DNA of 64,000 nt, from contig NC_013169.1 of assembly GCF_000023925.1 (NCBI RefSeq), forward strand, positions 1,240,001 to 1,304,000, written 5' to 3'. Below, in pieces: positions 30,357-40,312 of this stretch. Both the position numbers and the translations under genes were made by a program. Numbering within the stretch: position 1 is the first letter of the stretch; each line of letters opens with the position of its first letter. Under the pieces are notes generated by a model. It did not search any database and was not told the origin of the DNA. It worked only from the letters and a program-made list of their open reading frames with translations. This DNA comes from Kytococcus sedentarius DSM 20547 (GTDB taxonomy: Bacteria > Actinomycetota > Actinomycetes > Actinomycetales > Dermatophilaceae).

Positions 30357-31287
30357 CGGTGATGACCTGACGTCGGCCCGGCAGGTCATCGTGTGCGCCC
30401 ACCCCGGGCGCCCCGAGGCCATGGCCGTGGCGGGTGAGGTGGCGGGCCTTCTCTGTGGCCGCGGGGTCGGTGTCGTTGCCCCGGCGGACCAGGTGGACGC
30501 GCTGCTGCGGCACGGGGGAGCGCGTGTCGAGTCCGTCGGCGAGGGCGACGGCCCCGAGCTCGTGGTGGTCCTGGGCGGCGACGGCACCATCCTGCGCGGT
30601 GCAGACCTCGCCCGGCACTTCTCGGTGCCCCTGCTCGGGGTCAATCTGGGGCACGTCGGATTCCTGGCGGAGGCAGAGCGCGAGGACATCGGCCGGACCG
30701 TCGACCACATCGTGGACCGCGAGTACACGGTGGAGCACCGCATGGCGCTCGACGTGCAGGTCTTCCTCGAGGGGCAGCAGATCGCGACCGGCTGGGCCCT
30801 CAACGAGGCGACGGTGGAGAAGGGGTCACGCGAGCGGATGGTGGAGCTCGCCCTGGAGGTCGACGGTCGCCCGCTGGCCACGTGGGGCTGTGACGGCATC
30901 ATCCTGGCGACTCCCACGGGGAGCACTGCGTACGCGTTCAGCACCGGCGGTCCCGTCGTGTGGCCCGACGTGGAGGCGATCCTGACGATTCCCATCAGCG
31001 CTCACGCGCTCTTCGCCCGTCCGCTGCTCGTGGGGCCGACCACCCGGCTGGCGGTGGAGCTCATTCCGGAGTCCCCGGGGCCGGGCGTCCTGTGGTGCGA
31101 CGGACGCGCCGTGGCGGACCTGCCCTTCGGCGCCCGGGTCGAGGTGGCCCGCAGCGAGGACCCCGTCCGCCTGGCGCGGCTGACGAGCTCGCCGTTCACC
31201 GACCGGCTCGTGCGCAAGTTCGGGCTGAGCGTGGAGGGTTGGCGGGGTGCCGCTCGAGCGCAGCAGGCCGAGGAGGGCTGGGTATGA
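30334..31287 (+). CDS. nadK: NAD kinase
   Basis: Phosphorylates NAD to NADP in the cytoplasm. It is 317 residues from ATG 30334 (ATG 30340 with GAGG upstream is an equally possible start). Motifs: VVVLGGDGTILRGADLAR (GGDG diacylglycerol-kinase fold), LGVNLGHVGFLAE, ALNEATVEKGSRERM and DGIILATPTGSTAYAFSTGG. It overlaps tlyA by 23 nt and recN by 4 nt (ATGA), so it is part of one translationally coupled operon. Confidence 0.95.
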   Translation: MAMPSTSDGDDLTSARQVIVCAHPGRPEAMAVAGEVAGLLCGRGVGVVAPADQVDALLRHGGARVESVGEGDGPELVVVLGGDGTILRGADLARHFSVPLLGVNLGHVGFLAEAEREDIGRTVDHIVDREYTVEHRMALDVQVFLEGQQIATGWALNEATVEKGSRERMVELALEVDGRPLATWGCDGIILATPTGSTAYAFSTGGPVVWPDVEAILTIPISAHALFARPLLVGPTTRLAVELIPESPGPGVLWCDGRAVADLPFGARVEVARSEDPVRLARLTSSPFTDRLVRKFGLSVEGWRGAARAQQAEEGWV

Positions 31288-33239
31288 AGAGGCCACGGGA
31301 CGCGACGAACAGCACGCACCGGGACGGGCCGGGCACCGAGCAGTCCGAGCCCTGGCTGTCCACCGTCGAGATCTCCAACCTCGGCGTCATCCACGATGCG
31401 ACGGTCGACCTCTCGCGGGGCCTGACGGTGATCACTGGGGAGACCGGTGCCGGCAAGACGATGATGGTGCAGAGCCTCTCGCTGCTGCTGGGGCGTCGTG
31501 CCGAGTCCGGCTGGGTGCGCCACGGGGCGGACTCGGCGGTGGTGACCGGCGTGTACGAAGTGCCCCCGGGTCAGACGGACCACCCTGCCCTGCGTGCGGT
31601 GGAGGACGCCGGCGGCGTGGTGGAGGACGAGCTGATCGTCACCCGGAGGGTCAGTGCCGCAGGCCGTTCCGTGGCCGCAGCCGGCGGGACGCGGATGCCC
31701 GTGCGCACCCTGGCCGGCATCAGTGAACTCCTCGTGGCCATCCACGGTCAGGCCGACCAGTGGCGGTTGCTCTCGGCGGACGCGCACCGCGAGGTGCTTG
31801 ACGCGTTCGGGGGTGAACCTGTGACCGAGCGTCTGACTGCGTACCGCGAGGCCCGGCGAGTCGTGGTGGACCTCGACCGCACAGTGAGGGATTTCGACAC
31901 CGAGCGCACGATCCGCGCACAGCGGGCGGCGTGGCTCCGCAAGGGCCTGGATCTCCTGGCCTCCGTGGACCCGTCGCCGGGCGAGGAGGACGAGCTCCGG
32001 GAGCGGGTGGCGCGGCTGGACCACGCGGCAGACCTGGTGGAGGCGGGCCACCTCGCCGCGGGAGCGCTGTCGGGGGACGCCACCAGTGCGATGCCCGAGC
32101 CCGGGGCGACCGAGCTGATCGGGCAGGCGCGGGCCGCCCTGGAGCGCGTGGCCCACGTGGACGCCGAGACCGGGGAGCTGTACCGACGTCTGCAGGAGCT
32201 GGGCCTGCTCGCCCACGACCTCGCGGCAGACCTCTCGTCATGGGTGGGCGGTCTGGACCTGGACCCCGGGGAGTTGCAGACCCTGCACGAACGGCGGGCG
32301 GCACTGCGCTCCTTGGCGCAGGAGTTCGGGCGCCCGGAGCTGCTGCCCGAGGGAGACGCCCAGTATGACCGTCGACCAGAGGGTGAGGGCTCGTCCGGCG
32401 GCGCTGTCGCGCGGGGGAGTGAGGGTGACGCCGATGAGCATGCCGCGGCCACGATGACGGAACACGCCAAGCCCGCGTCGGACCAGCTCGCACCGGCGAC
32501 GGACCACGCCACGCCCACGGCGGACCGCGCCCTGGCCTGGGGGGTGATCGCGGCGCAGGAGCTCGAGGGCCTGGGCACGTCGGACGAGGACCGCGAGGCG
32601 CTGGTCGGCGAACTTGAGCAGGCCAAGCAGGCCGCGCGCGCTGCGGCAGACGCCCTCACTGCCGCACGGCGTGCCGCGGCGGTGGAGTTGGGGGACCGGG
32701 TCACCCAGGAGGTGCAGGCCCTGGCCATGCCCAAGGCGGTGGTGACCGTGGCGGTGGAGGAGGCCCGGCCGGGTGCCCATGGCGCCGACGCGGTGGAGAT
32801 CCGCATGGCGCCGAACCGCGGGGTGCCCGCGCGCACGGTCGCCAAGGCGGCTTCGGGCGGTGAGCTGAGCCGCTTGATGCTGGCGCTGGAGGTCGTGGTC
32901 GGGGACGCCGAGGGCGGCGTGCCCACCATGGTCTTCGACGAGGTCGATGCCGGCGTCGGGGGAGAGGCCGCCCACGCCATCGGGGCGCGGCTGGCCCGCA
33001 TCGCCCGGGAACGACAGGTCGTGGTGGTCACCCACCTGCCCCAGGTGGCGGCCTACGCGGACCGGCACCTGGTCATCGCCAAGTCCGATGACGGGTCGGT
33101 CACCACCTCGGGCGTCGCTGCCGTCGAGGACGAGGAGCGGCTCGCGGAGCTGGCCCGCATGCTCGGCGGGGTCTCGGAGAGCCGCAGCGCCCGGGAGCAC
33201 GCGGCGGAGCTGGTGGAGGCGGCCCGGAGCCGCCGCTGA
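31284..33239 (+). CDS. recN: DNA repair protein RecN with a low-complexity insertion
   Basis: An SMC-like ATPase that tethers DNA ends during double-strand-break repair. Walker A GETGAGKT lies near residue 52, [11 protein letters not shown] near 153, the ABC signature [16 protein letters not shown] near 526 and Walker [15 protein letters not shown] near 550, with coiled-coil arms between. At 651 residues it is longer than the usual 550-590. The excess is mainly a hydrophilic Ala/Thr/Asp/Glu segment at about residues 357-415 ([20 protein letters not shown] and neighbours) within the second arm. The ATG overlaps the nadK stop. A hairpin follows at 33241. Confidence 0.93.
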   Translation: MKRPRDATNSTHRDGPGTEQSEPWLSTVEISNLGVIHDATVDLSRGLTVITGETGAGKTMMVQSLSLLLGRRAESGWVRHGADSAVVTGVYEVPPGQTDHPALRAVEDAGGVVEDELIVTRRVSAAGRSVAAAGGTRMPVRTLAGISELLVAIHGQADQWRLLSADAHREVLDAFGGEPVTERLTAYREARRVVVDLDRTVRDFDTERTIRAQRAAWLRKGLDLLASVDPSPGEEDELRERVARLDHAADLVEAGHLAAGALSGDATSAMPEPGATELIGQARAALERVAHVDAETGELYRRLQELGLLAHDLAADLSSWVGGLDLDPGELQTLHERRAALRSLAQEFGRPELLPEGDAQYDRRPEGEGSSGGAVARGSEGDADEHAAATMTEHAKPASDQLAPATDHATPTADRALAWGVIAAQELEGLGTSDEDREALVGELEQAKQAARAAADALTAARRAAAVELGDRVTQEVQALAMPKAVVTVAVEEARPGAHGADAVEIRMAPNRGVPARTVAKAASGGELSRLMLALEVVVGDAEGGVPTMVFDEVDAGVGGEAAHAIGARLARIARERQVVVVTHLPQVAAYADRHLVIAKSDDGSVTTSGVAAVEDEERLAELARMLGGVSESRSAREHAAELVEAARSRR

Positions 33240-33240
33240 G

Positions 33241-33266
33241 GCCCGAGCCCGCCGTGCGGCTCGGGC
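33241..33266 (+). terminator. Hairpin after recN
   Basis: A perfect 9-bp stem (33241-33249 with 33258-33266) with an 8-nt loop lies directly after the recN stop, before pyrG. No T tract. Confidence 0.5.
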
Positions 33267-33313
33267 GAGGGCCGATGACCCCGTGCCCGGGCGAGTGGGT
33301 ATGCTGGCAGCCC

Positions 33314-34975
33314 GTGGTGCCCACTACTCGACACATCTTCGTGACCGGCGGCGTCGTCTCCTCCCTCGGGAAGGGACTGACCGCATCATCCCTCGGACTC
33401 CTCCTGCGTTCGCGTGGCCTCAAGGTCACCATGCAGAAGCTGGACCCCTACATCAACGTGGACCCCGGAACGATGAACCCGTTCCAGCACGGCGAGGTCT
33501 TCGTCACTGAGGACGGGGGCGAGACCGACCTCGACATCGGCCACTACGAGCGCTTCCTCGATGACAACCTCACCGCCGGGGCCAACGTGACGACCGGGCA
33601 GGTGTACCACTCGGTCATCGCCAAGGAGCGCCGCGGCGAGTACCTCGGGGACACCGTGCAGGTGATCCCGCACATCACCAACGAGATCGTCGCCCGCATG
33701 CGCGCGGCCGCCGAGGTAGATGACGAGGGCGCCCGCCCGGACGTCATCATCACCGAGATCGGGGGCACCGTCGGTGACATCGAGTCCCTGCCCTTCCTCG
33801 AAGCCGCCCGTCAGGTGCGCCACCAGCTGGGGCGCGACAACGTCTTCTTCCTGCACGTCTCGCTGGTGCCCTTCATCGGCCCCTCGGGGGAGCTCAAGAC
33901 CAAGCCGACGCAGCACTCCGTCGCCCGCCTGCGCGAGTACGGCATCCAGCCGGACGCCGTGGTCGTGCGCGCCGACCGGCAGCTGCCGGAGTCGATCAAG
34001 AACAAGATCTCGATGGCGTGCGACGTCGACCGGGAGGCCGTGGCCACCTGTCCCGACGCGCCGAGCATCTACGACATCCCCAAGGTGCTGCATCGCGAGG
34101 GCCTGGACGCGGTGGTCGTGCGCCGCCTCGGCCTGTCCTTCAAGGACGTCGACTGGACGGACTGGGACGACCTGCTGACGCGGGTGCACGAGCCGAGGCA
34201 CCAGGTGGAGGTCGCCATCGTCGGCAAGTACGTCGACCTGCCCGACGCCTACCTCTCCATCTCGGAGGCACTGCGCGCCGGTGGCTTCCACCACCACGCC
34301 AAGGTCTCCCTGCGTTGGGTGGCCAGCGACCTGTGCCAGACGCCCGAGGGGGCCGCCGAGGCTCTCTCCGGGGTGGACGCGGTCCTGGTGCCCGGGGGCT
34401 TCGGCATCCGCGGCATCGAGGGCAAGCTCGGCGCGCTGACCTGGGCCCGCGAGCACCAGGTGCCCACGCTCGGCATCTGCCTGGGCATGCAGTGCATGGT
34501 CATCCAGCACGCCCGCACCATCGAGGGCCTCGAGGAGGCCTCGAGCTCCGAGTTCGACACCGACTCCGAGCACCCCGTCATCGCCACCATGGCCGAGCAG
34601 CTCGACGTCGTCGACGGCCGCGGGGACCTGGGCGGCACCATGCGCCTGGGTGCGTACGACGCGGCCCTGCTGGACGGCTCCGTCGTCGCCGAGACCTACG
34701 GCACCACCAGCGTGAGCGAGCGCCACCGGCACCGGTACGAGGTGAACAACGGCTACCGCGAGCAGTTGGAGCAGTCCGGCCTGGTGATGTCCGGAACGTC
34801 CCCGGACGGCCAGCTCGTGGAGTTCGTGGAGTTGCCCCGCCAGGTGCATCCCTACTACGTCGGTACGCAGGCCCACCCCGAGCTGAAGTCCCGGCCGCAC
34901 CGTGCCCACCCGCTGTTCGCCGGCCTCATCGGCGCGGCACTGGCCCAGCGCGGTCTGGAGAAGGACCCCGCATGA
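33314..34975 (+). CDS. pyrG: CTP synthase
   Basis: Makes CTP from UTP with glutamine as nitrogen donor. The 553-residue enzyme has an N-terminal amidoligase ([57 protein letters not shown]) and a C-terminal class I glutamine amidotransferase domain with the nucleophile Cys in [10 protein letters not shown] and the His/Glu pair near the end. GTG 33314 is taken as start; TATGCT (33300-33305), 8 nt upstream, may be a -10 box of a (near-)leaderless promoter. GTG 33317 is an alternative. The next gene overlaps its stop. Confidence 0.96.
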   Translation: MVPTTRHIFVTGGVVSSLGKGLTASSLGLLLRSRGLKVTMQKLDPYINVDPGTMNPFQHGEVFVTEDGGETDLDIGHYERFLDDNLTAGANVTTGQVYHSVIAKERRGEYLGDTVQVIPHITNEIVARMRAAAEVDDEGARPDVIITEIGGTVGDIESLPFLEAARQVRHQLGRDNVFFLHVSLVPFIGPSGELKTKPTQHSVARLREYGIQPDAVVVRADRQLPESIKNKISMACDVDREAVATCPDAPSIYDIPKVLHREGLDAVVVRRLGLSFKDVDWTDWDDLLTRVHEPRHQVEVAIVGKYVDLPDAYLSISEALRAGGFHHHAKVSLRWVASDLCQTPEGAAEALSGVDAVLVPGGFGIRGIEGKLGALTWAREHQVPTLGICLGMQCMVIQHARTIEGLEEASSSEFDTDSEHPVIATMAEQLDVVDGRGDLGGTMRLGAYDAALLDGSVVAETYGTTSVSERHRHRYEVNNGYREQLEQSGLVMSGTSPDGQLVEFVELPRQVHPYYVGTQAHPELKSRPHRAHPLFAGLIGAALAQRGLEKDPA

Positions 34976-35655
34976 GCGCCGAGCTCGGTCTCGATGCGCC
35001 CCGGCTGGATCCGGAGCGCACCCCGCTGGCCGATGAGGTGACCGACCTCGGGTCGGGGGAGGAACGCGTGCTCCACGAGGGGGCCCGCTACCCCGTGGTC
35101 GGTGCGGAGGTCGAGCTCGGCGACGGCGTGGCGTGGCGCGAGTGGACCCGCCACCCGGGGGCCGTCGGCATCGTGGCCACGCGCCCCGCGGAGCCGCCGG
35201 AGGACCTCGAGGTCTTCTGCGTCCGGCAGTACCGCCACCCGGTCCGCGCGACGGCCTGGGAGGTGCCGGCTGGGCTGCTGGACGTCCCCGGCGAGCCGAT
35301 GCTGACCGCTGCAGCGCGCGAGCTGGCCGAGGAGGCTGCCCTCACGGCCGACACCTGGTCGACCCTGGCGGACTACCACACCACCCCCGGTGGCTCCGCC
35401 GAGGCGATTCGTGTCTTCTGGGCGCGCGACGTCCACGACGTGGCCGAGGACGACTTCGGCCGCGAGGGCGAGGAGGCGGACATGACCGGCCACTGGGTGC
35501 GTCTGGCCGACCTCCTCGATGCGGTGCACGCCGGCCGGGTGCACAACCCCAGCACCGTCATCGGCGCCCTGGCGCTGGACCGCGTGCTGCACCGAGGGGC
35601 CTCCGCCCGGCCCGCGGACGCGCCCTTCGAGCTCGGGCCCGTCGACCACCGCTGA
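34972..35655 (+). CDS. Nudix hydrolase, ADP-ribose pyrophosphatase-like
   Basis: A 227-residue cytoplasmic pyrophosphohydrolase. The Nudix box is complete: [21 protein letters not shown]-type sequence with Gly, both Glu of REL-EE and the preceding WEVPAG typical of ADP-ribose pyrophosphatases. The ATG overlaps the pyrG stop (ATGA). The pyrG-Nudix pair is also found in mycobacteria. Substrate assignment to ADP-ribose is by subgroup similarity only. Confidence 0.87.
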   Translation: MSAELGLDAPRLDPERTPLADEVTDLGSGEERVLHEGARYPVVGAEVELGDGVAWREWTRHPGAVGIVATRPAEPPEDLEVFCVRQYRHPVRATAWEVPAGLLDVPGEPMLTAAARELAEEAALTADTWSTLADYHTTPGGSAEAIRVFWARDVHDVAEDDFGREGEEADMTGHWVRLADLLDAVHAGRVHNPSTVIGALALDRVLHRGASARPADAPFELGPVDHR

Positions 35656-35730
35656 CCCGGCGAGGACGCCGCTCGCCGAGCCGCTGGTGGGGAGTGGCAC
35701 ACGGGTCCCGGCGGGTGGCAGAATCGCCCC

Positions 35731-35939
35731 CGCCGGCCAGGGCGGAGTGACGACCCGCGAGATCCTGCCGGTCGCGCGTCCGGCGGACCGACGAGAGGCC
35801 GGGCGTCCTGCCCGGCGAAGGTGTGGTGGCACCGCGACCTGGCCCCCGCCCACACCTCCCGGGCTGCCGTTCCCCGTCCCGGACGGCACCCTCTGCAGGT
35901 GCGTCGTCCGTGGCGGGAAACCCGACCCGAAAGGACGAC
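35731..35939 (+). promoter_or_regulatory. Probable T-box riboswitch in the aspS leader (translational type)
   Basis: The 285-nt gap before aspS holds GGTGGCACCGCG (35825-35836), a full match to the T-box consensus. AGGT (35819-35822) and ACCT (35837-35840) can form its flanking helix. The base after UGG is C, which would pair with discriminator G73 of tRNA-Asp. A 7-bp hairpin (35798-35816) precedes it at the stem II position. Downstream, GTCGTCC (35903-35909) can pair with GGACGAC (35933-35939), hiding the AAAGGA ribosome site. It can instead join a 10-bp hairpin with 35881-35890, which frees the site. This is a coherent on/off switch. A GAC specifier loop was not placed with confidence (candidates 35749-35754). 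CAGAAT (35719-35724) is a possible -10 box. Confidence 0.6.
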
Positions 35940-35940
35940 C

Positions 35941-37773
35941 ATGCTCCGTACCCACGAAGCCGGCACCCTGCGTGCCGAGCACGCCGGCCAGACCGTCACC
36001 CTCACCGGATGGGTGGCCCGCCGCCGCGACCACGGCGGTGTTGCCTTCCTCGACCTGCGGGACGCCTCCGGCGTCGCCCAGGTGGTGGCCCGCGACGAGG
36101 TCCTCGAGTCCGGCGGCGCCCACGACCTGCGCAACGAGTACGTCGTGAAGATCGTCGGCGAGGTGCGCGTGCGCCCCGAGGGCAACGTGAACTCCGAGCT
36201 CCCCACCGGTGAGATCGAGGTGGTGGCCGCCGAGCTCGAGGTGCTCAACACCGCCGCCCCGCTGCCCTTCCAGATCGACGAGCGCGTCGAGGTGGGAGAG
36301 GAGGCCCGCCTCAAGCACCGCTACCTGGACCTGCGCCGCCCCGGCAAGGGCTCGGCCGGCGAGGCGCTGCGGTTGCGCAGCAAGGCCAATGCCGCTGCCC
36401 GCCGCGTGCTGGAGGAGCACGCGTTCGTGGAGGTGGAGACGCCCACCCTGACGCGCTCCACGCCCGAGGGCGCCCGCGACTTCCTGGTGCCGGCCCGCCT
36501 GGCCCCCGGCAAGTGGTACGCCCTGCCGCAGAGCCCCCAGTTGTTCAAGCAGCTGCTGATGGTGGCCGGTCTGGAGCGCTACTACCAGATCGCCCGCTGC
36601 TATCGGGACGAGGACTTCCGCGCCGACCGCCAGCCGGAGTTCACCCAGCTCGACATCGAGATGAGCTTCGTCACCCAGGAGGACGTGATCGCCCTGGGTG
36701 AGGAGATCGCCCGCGCGCTGTGGGCCCTCATCGGCGTGGACGTGCCCGCGCCCTTCCCCCGCATCACCTACACCGAGGCGATGGAGAAGTACGGCTCGGA
36801 CAAGCCGGACCTGCGCTTCGACCTGGAGCTCACCGACTGCACGGAGTTCTTCGCCGAGACGCCCTTCCGCGTCTTCCAGGCGCCCTACGTCGGCGCCGTG
36901 GTCATGCCCGGCGGCGCCAGCCAGCCACGCAAGCAGCTCGACGCCTGGCAGGAGTGGGCCAAGCAGCGCGGCGCCAAGGGCCTGGCCTACGTCCTGGTGG
37001 GCGAGGACGGTGAGCTGTCCGGCCCGGTGAGCAAGAACATCTCCGATGCGGAGAAGGCCGGCATCGCGGCCCACACCGGTGCGCAGCCCGGTGACTGCAT
37101 CTTCTTCGCCGCCGGCCCCGCCAAGGCCGCCCGCGGCCTGCTCGGCGCGGCCCGGCTGGAGATCGGCCACCGGTGCGGCCTCATCGACCAGGACGCTTGG
37201 TCCTTCCTGTGGGTCGTGGACGCCCCGCTGTTCGAGCCCGCGGCCGACGCCGTCGCCTCCGGCGACGTGGCCGTGGGGGAGGGCGCGTGGACCGCGGTCC
37301 ACCACGCCTTCACCTCGCCGAGGGACGAGTGGCTGGACTCCTTCGAGGAGAAGCCCGGCGAGGCCCTGGCCTACGCCTACGACATGGTCTGCAACGGCAA
37401 CGAGATCGGTGGCGGCTCCATCCGTGTGCACCGTCGCGACGTGCAGGAGCGGATCTTCAAGGTCATGGGCCTGAGCGAGGAGGAGGCCCAGGAGAAGTTC
37501 GGCTTCCTGCTGGAGGCCTTCTCGTACGGCGCCCCGCCGCACGGCGGCATCGCCTTCGGGTGGGACCGCATCGTCGCCCTGCTCTCGGGCTCGGACTCGA
37601 TCCGCAACGTCATCGCCTTCCCGAAGTCCGGTGGCGGCTACGACCCGCTGACCGATGCCCCGGCGCCCATCTCCGCGCAGCAGCGCGAGGAGGCCGGGGT
37701 GGACCACCAGCCCGAGGAGGAGGAGTCCTCCGCCGAGCAGGGGGCCGAGCAGGTCAACCCGGTCACCAGCTGA
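35941..37773 (+). CDS. aspS: Aspartate-tRNA ligase (bacterial type)
   Basis: A class II synthetase, 610 residues, the size of bacterial AspRS with a GAD insertion. An N-terminal OB anticodon-binding fold ([31 protein letters not shown]) precedes motif 1 near the conserved [10 protein letters not shown]. Motif 2 with flanks is [30 protein letters not shown] follows, the GAD domain lies at about residues 290-420, and motif 3 is [15 protein letters not shown]. The last 30 residues are an acidic tail. ATG 35941 follows AAAGGA at 35930-35935. Whether it also makes Asp-tRNA-Asn depends on the rest of the genome. Expression is probably controlled by the upstream leader. Confidence 0.96.
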   Translation: MLRTHEAGTLRAEHAGQTVTLTGWVARRRDHGGVAFLDLRDASGVAQVVARDEVLESGGAHDLRNEYVVKIVGEVRVRPEGNVNSELPTGEIEVVAAELEVLNTAAPLPFQIDERVEVGEEARLKHRYLDLRRPGKGSAGEALRLRSKANAAARRVLEEHAFVEVETPTLTRSTPEGARDFLVPARLAPGKWYALPQSPQLFKQLLMVAGLERYYQIARCYRDEDFRADRQPEFTQLDIEMSFVTQEDVIALGEEIARALWALIGVDVPAPFPRITYTEAMEKYGSDKPDLRFDLELTDCTEFFAETPFRVFQAPYVGAVVMPGGASQPRKQLDAWQEWAKQRGAKGLAYVLVGEDGELSGPVSKNISDAEKAGIAAHTGAQPGDCIFFAAGPAKAARGLLGAARLEIGHRCGLIDQDAWSFLWVVDAPLFEPAADAVASGDVAVGEGAWTAVHHAFTSPRDEWLDSFEEKPGEALAYAYDMVCNGNEIGGGSIRVHRRDVQERIFKVMGLSEEEAQEKFGFLLEAFSYGAPPHGGIAFGWDRIVALLSGSDSIRNVIAFPKSGGGYDPLTDAPAPISAQQREEAGVDHQPEEEESSAEQGAEQVNPVTS

Positions 37774-37786
37774 CCGCGGACGACGC

Positions 37787-38599
37787 TCAGCCGGCGGTGG
37801 GGTCCTCCCACCGCCGGCTGTCCCATGCGTAGGCCGTGGCGTAGCCGATGGAGTGGTAGAGCCGGCGGGCGGCGTCGTTGTCGCTGTACATGCCCAGCGT
37901 GCAGACCCCGGAGCGCTGCACCTCGGTCAGGGTGAGGGACTCCGTGACCAGCCGCCCCAGGCCCTGCCCGCGTAGGTCGCCGCGGGTCACGATGCCGGCC
38001 AGGTGGGGCACCTCGTCGGTGAATGGCTGGCTGGCCCCGACGGCCACGAGCTCGCCCTGGTGGGGGCGGCCCTCCAGCGCACCGGCTCGCACGCCGCGCC
38101 ATGACGTGGAGTACCCGCTCCCGGGCTCACCCTCGGCCGTGGGGCTCCACCGCTGCGAGAGCTCCGCGATCTCGGGCGCGTCCCGCGTGTCGTCCAGGGA
38201 GATCACCGCATCCAGTCCCAGCCGCTCCGGCGAGGTCGTGCGGGGGGAGGAGGCCACCGGCGTGGTGACCCACATCCAGTCCCACCGTCCACCGGGCTCG
38301 ATGCCGTGTGCGTCCAGCAGGTGCCCGTGCTCGGCGGGCACGCTGATCCCCGAGGCACCCCACTGGCGCAGGACGCCCGTGCCCAGGACGTGCTCCACCA
38401 GGGCGGGCATTCCGGCCCCGTCGCCGAGGAGGAAGGCCGAGCGGCGCACCTGTCCGAGGCGGTGGCGCACCCGCAGCGTCGCCACGGCACCCTCGTGCTC
38501 GATGGCTGGCGCTGGCAGGGTGGGCGGCACCCCCCATCGGACATAGGGGTCGTCGGGGAGCGCGGAGGCCACGGCGGCGTGGTCGGGGAGGATCTGCAC
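37787..38599 (-). CDS. GNAT family N-acetyltransferase
   Basis: A 270-residue protein whose C-terminal half is a GNAT fold: LAGIVTRGDLRGQGLGRLVTE is motif A (the R-G-Q-G-L-G acetyl-CoA pyrophosphate loop), and CTLGMYSDNDAARRLYHSIG is motif B with the usual N-x-x-A-x-x-x-Y. The N-terminal half is unlike the catalytic domain and may be a degenerate second GNAT repeat. GTG 38599 lies 6 nt after CAGAAT on the minus strand, so the message may be leaderless; the longer frame (ATG 38638) would begin upstream of that box. The substrate is unknown. Confidence 0.82.
   Translation of the reverse strand: MQILPDHAAVASALPDDPYVRWGVPPTLPAPAIEHEGAVATLRVRHRLGQVRRSAFLLGDGAGMPALVEHVLGTGVLRQWGASGISVPAEHGHLLDAHGIEPGGRWDWMWVTTPVASSPRTTSPERLGLDAVISLDDTRDAPEIAELSQRWSPTAEGEPGSGYSTSWRGVRAGALEGRPHQGELVAVGASQPFTDEVPHLAGIVTRGDLRGQGLGRLVTESLTLTEVQRSGVCTLGMYSDNDAARRLYHSIGYATAYAWDSRRWEDPTAG
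37788..37820. terminator. Bidirectional terminator between aspS and the GNAT gene
   Basis: A perfect 14-bp stem (37788-37801 with 37807-37820) with a 5-nt loop lies between the convergent genes and covers the last codons of the GNAT gene. Confidence 0.7.
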
Positions 38600-38605
38600 G
38601 GGCGC

Positions 38606-38652
38606 ATTCTGGCACCGTGCCGGTGACCTCTCACCCACCCCCGGGATAGTTT
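38606..38652. promoter_or_regulatory. Divergent promoters for the GNAT gene and the rarA operon
   Basis: Minus strand: CAGAAT (38611-38606), 6 nt before GTG 38599. Plus strand: TAGTTT (38647-38652), 7 nt before ATG 38660, with a weak TGACCT 17 bp upstream (38624-38629). Both fit leaderless starts. Confidence 0.5.
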
Positions 38653-38659
38653 GGTCCCG

Positions 38660-38770
38660 ATGACCCCCTCGACCGCCCCCCGCACCGCACCCACTGGCAG
38701 CGCCTCCCGGCGGGAGGTCGACCCCGTGTTCATCCTGATGGTCCTCCTCTGGCAGGAGGCAACGGCGTGA
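38660..38770 (+). CDS. 36-aa mini-ORF coupled to rarA
   Basis: ATG 38660 stands 7 nt after a TAGTTT -10 box and opens a 36-codon frame. The product is Thr/Pro/Ala/Ser-rich at first ([19 protein letters not shown]) and then hydrophobic ([16 protein letters not shown]). The TGA overlaps the rarA GTG (GTGA), and the rarA ribosome site AGGAGG (38754-38759) lies within its last codons. This looks like a leaderless leader peptide or small protein whose translation controls access to rarA. No known family is recognised. Confidence 0.55.
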   Translation: MTPSTAPRTAPTGSASRREVDPVFILMVLLWQEATA

Positions 38771-40159
38771 GCGACGACCTGTTCTCCGCCGCGGCCGACG
38801 CCGCCGGGACGCCCGCTGCAGGCGACGGCGATGTCGGGTGGGTTCCCGACGAGCCGTTGGCTGCCCGGATGCGGCCGCGCTCCCTGGAGGAGGTGGTGGG
38901 GCAGCGCGAGGTGCTCGCCCCCGGGAGCCCGCTGCGCCGCCTCATCGAGGGGCGGCGCGGGGTGGCCGGCGCGTCCTCGGCGATCCTCTGGGGTCCGCCC
39001 GGCACGGGCAAGACCACCCTCGCCCGCCTGGTGGCCGATGGGGCCGACCGCACCTTCGTGCAGCTCTCGGCCGTCACCGCCGGGGTGAAGGACGTGCGTG
39101 CGGTGATGGAGGCCGCCCGGCGCGATAAGTCGATGTACGGCCGGCAGACGGTCCTCTTCCTGGACGAGATCCACCGCTTCACCAAGGCCCAGCAGGACGC
39201 GCTGTTGCCCGGGGTGGAGGACCGCACCGTGATCCTGGTGGCCGCCACCACCGAGAACCCCAGCTTCACCGTCGTCACGCCCTTGTTGAGCCGCTCGGTG
39301 CTGGTGCGCCTGGCCGGGCTGGACCGGCAGGACGTGCGGGACCTGCTGGACCGGGCGGTCGTCGACGAGCGGGGGCTCGACGGACGCTTCCGCCTCGAGG
39401 ACGAGGCCGCCGACGGCATCGTGCAGCTCGCGGGCGGCGACGGGCGCCGGGCCCTGACGACCCTGGAGGCCGCGGCCGGCGCCGCGGAGTCCGAGGTGGC
39501 ACCGGGTGCCGAGGGAACCGGGCCGGTGGTGGTGACGACCGCGCACGTGGAGCAGGCCCTCGACCAGGCCGTCGTGGGCTACGACCGCGACGGCGACCAG
39601 CACTACGACGTCACCAGTGCCTTCATCAAGTCGATGCGGGGTTCGGACGTGGACGCCGCGCTGCACTACCTTGCGCGGCAGATCGAGGCCGGGGAGGACC
39701 CCCGGTTCATCGCGCGGCGGGTGGTGATCGCCGCCAGCGAGGACGTGGGCATGGCCGACCCCTCGGCCCTGCAGACCGCGGTGGCCGCGATGCACGCCGT
39801 CGCGCAGATCGGCATGCCGGAGGCCCGCATCGTGCTGGCCCAGGCAGTGGTGCACGTGGCGCTGGCCCCGCCGTCGAACGCGGTGTACGCCGGCATCGAC
39901 GCCGCCCTGGCCGACGTCCGCGCGGGGCGCGGGGGGTGCCGTGCCGGCCCACCTGCGCGACGGCCACTACGCGGGTGCCTCGCAGCTCGGTCACGGGGTG
40001 GGGTACGTCTACGCCCACACCGAGCCGGACGGGGTGGCCGCGCAGGAGTACCTGCCGGACGACCTGGCCGGCGCCCGGTACTACGAGCCGGTGGAGCGGG
40101 GCTTCGAGGCGACCTTGGCACAGCGGTGGGCGAGAGTGCGTGGCCTGCTGAGGAAGTAG
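38767..40159 (+). CDS. rarA: Replication-associated recombination protein A, with an apparent frameshift near the 3' end
   Basis: A clamp-loader-like AAA+ ATPase (MgsA/RarA) acting at stalled replication forks. Walker [14 protein letters not shown] lies near residue 76, Walker [10 protein letters not shown] follows, then [18 protein letters not shown] with the sensor and Arg finger, and the tetramerisation domain after [20 protein letters not shown]. Reading is normal to DVRAGRGG (near 39934). There a run of six G (39931-39936) shifts the frame; the true C-terminus ([20 protein letters not shown] to RVRGLLRK) continues in the next frame to TAG 40159. Removing one G restores a standard protein of about 463 residues; unrepaired, the frame runs on to 40266. 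GTG 38767 follows AGGAGG at 38754-38759. Confidence 0.85.
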
Positions 40160-40312
40160 GCGCAGCCGCCGCGCAGCGGCCATGGTCAACGTGGCGTCAC
40201 GGCTGTGTAACGAATTGGTTGCATCGGCTCCGATGGTGTGGCGCGGGCCACCCTCGGTACCCATGATGAGCGTGCTCCACCCGGGGCGACACCATCACCG
40301 AGGAGACCACCA

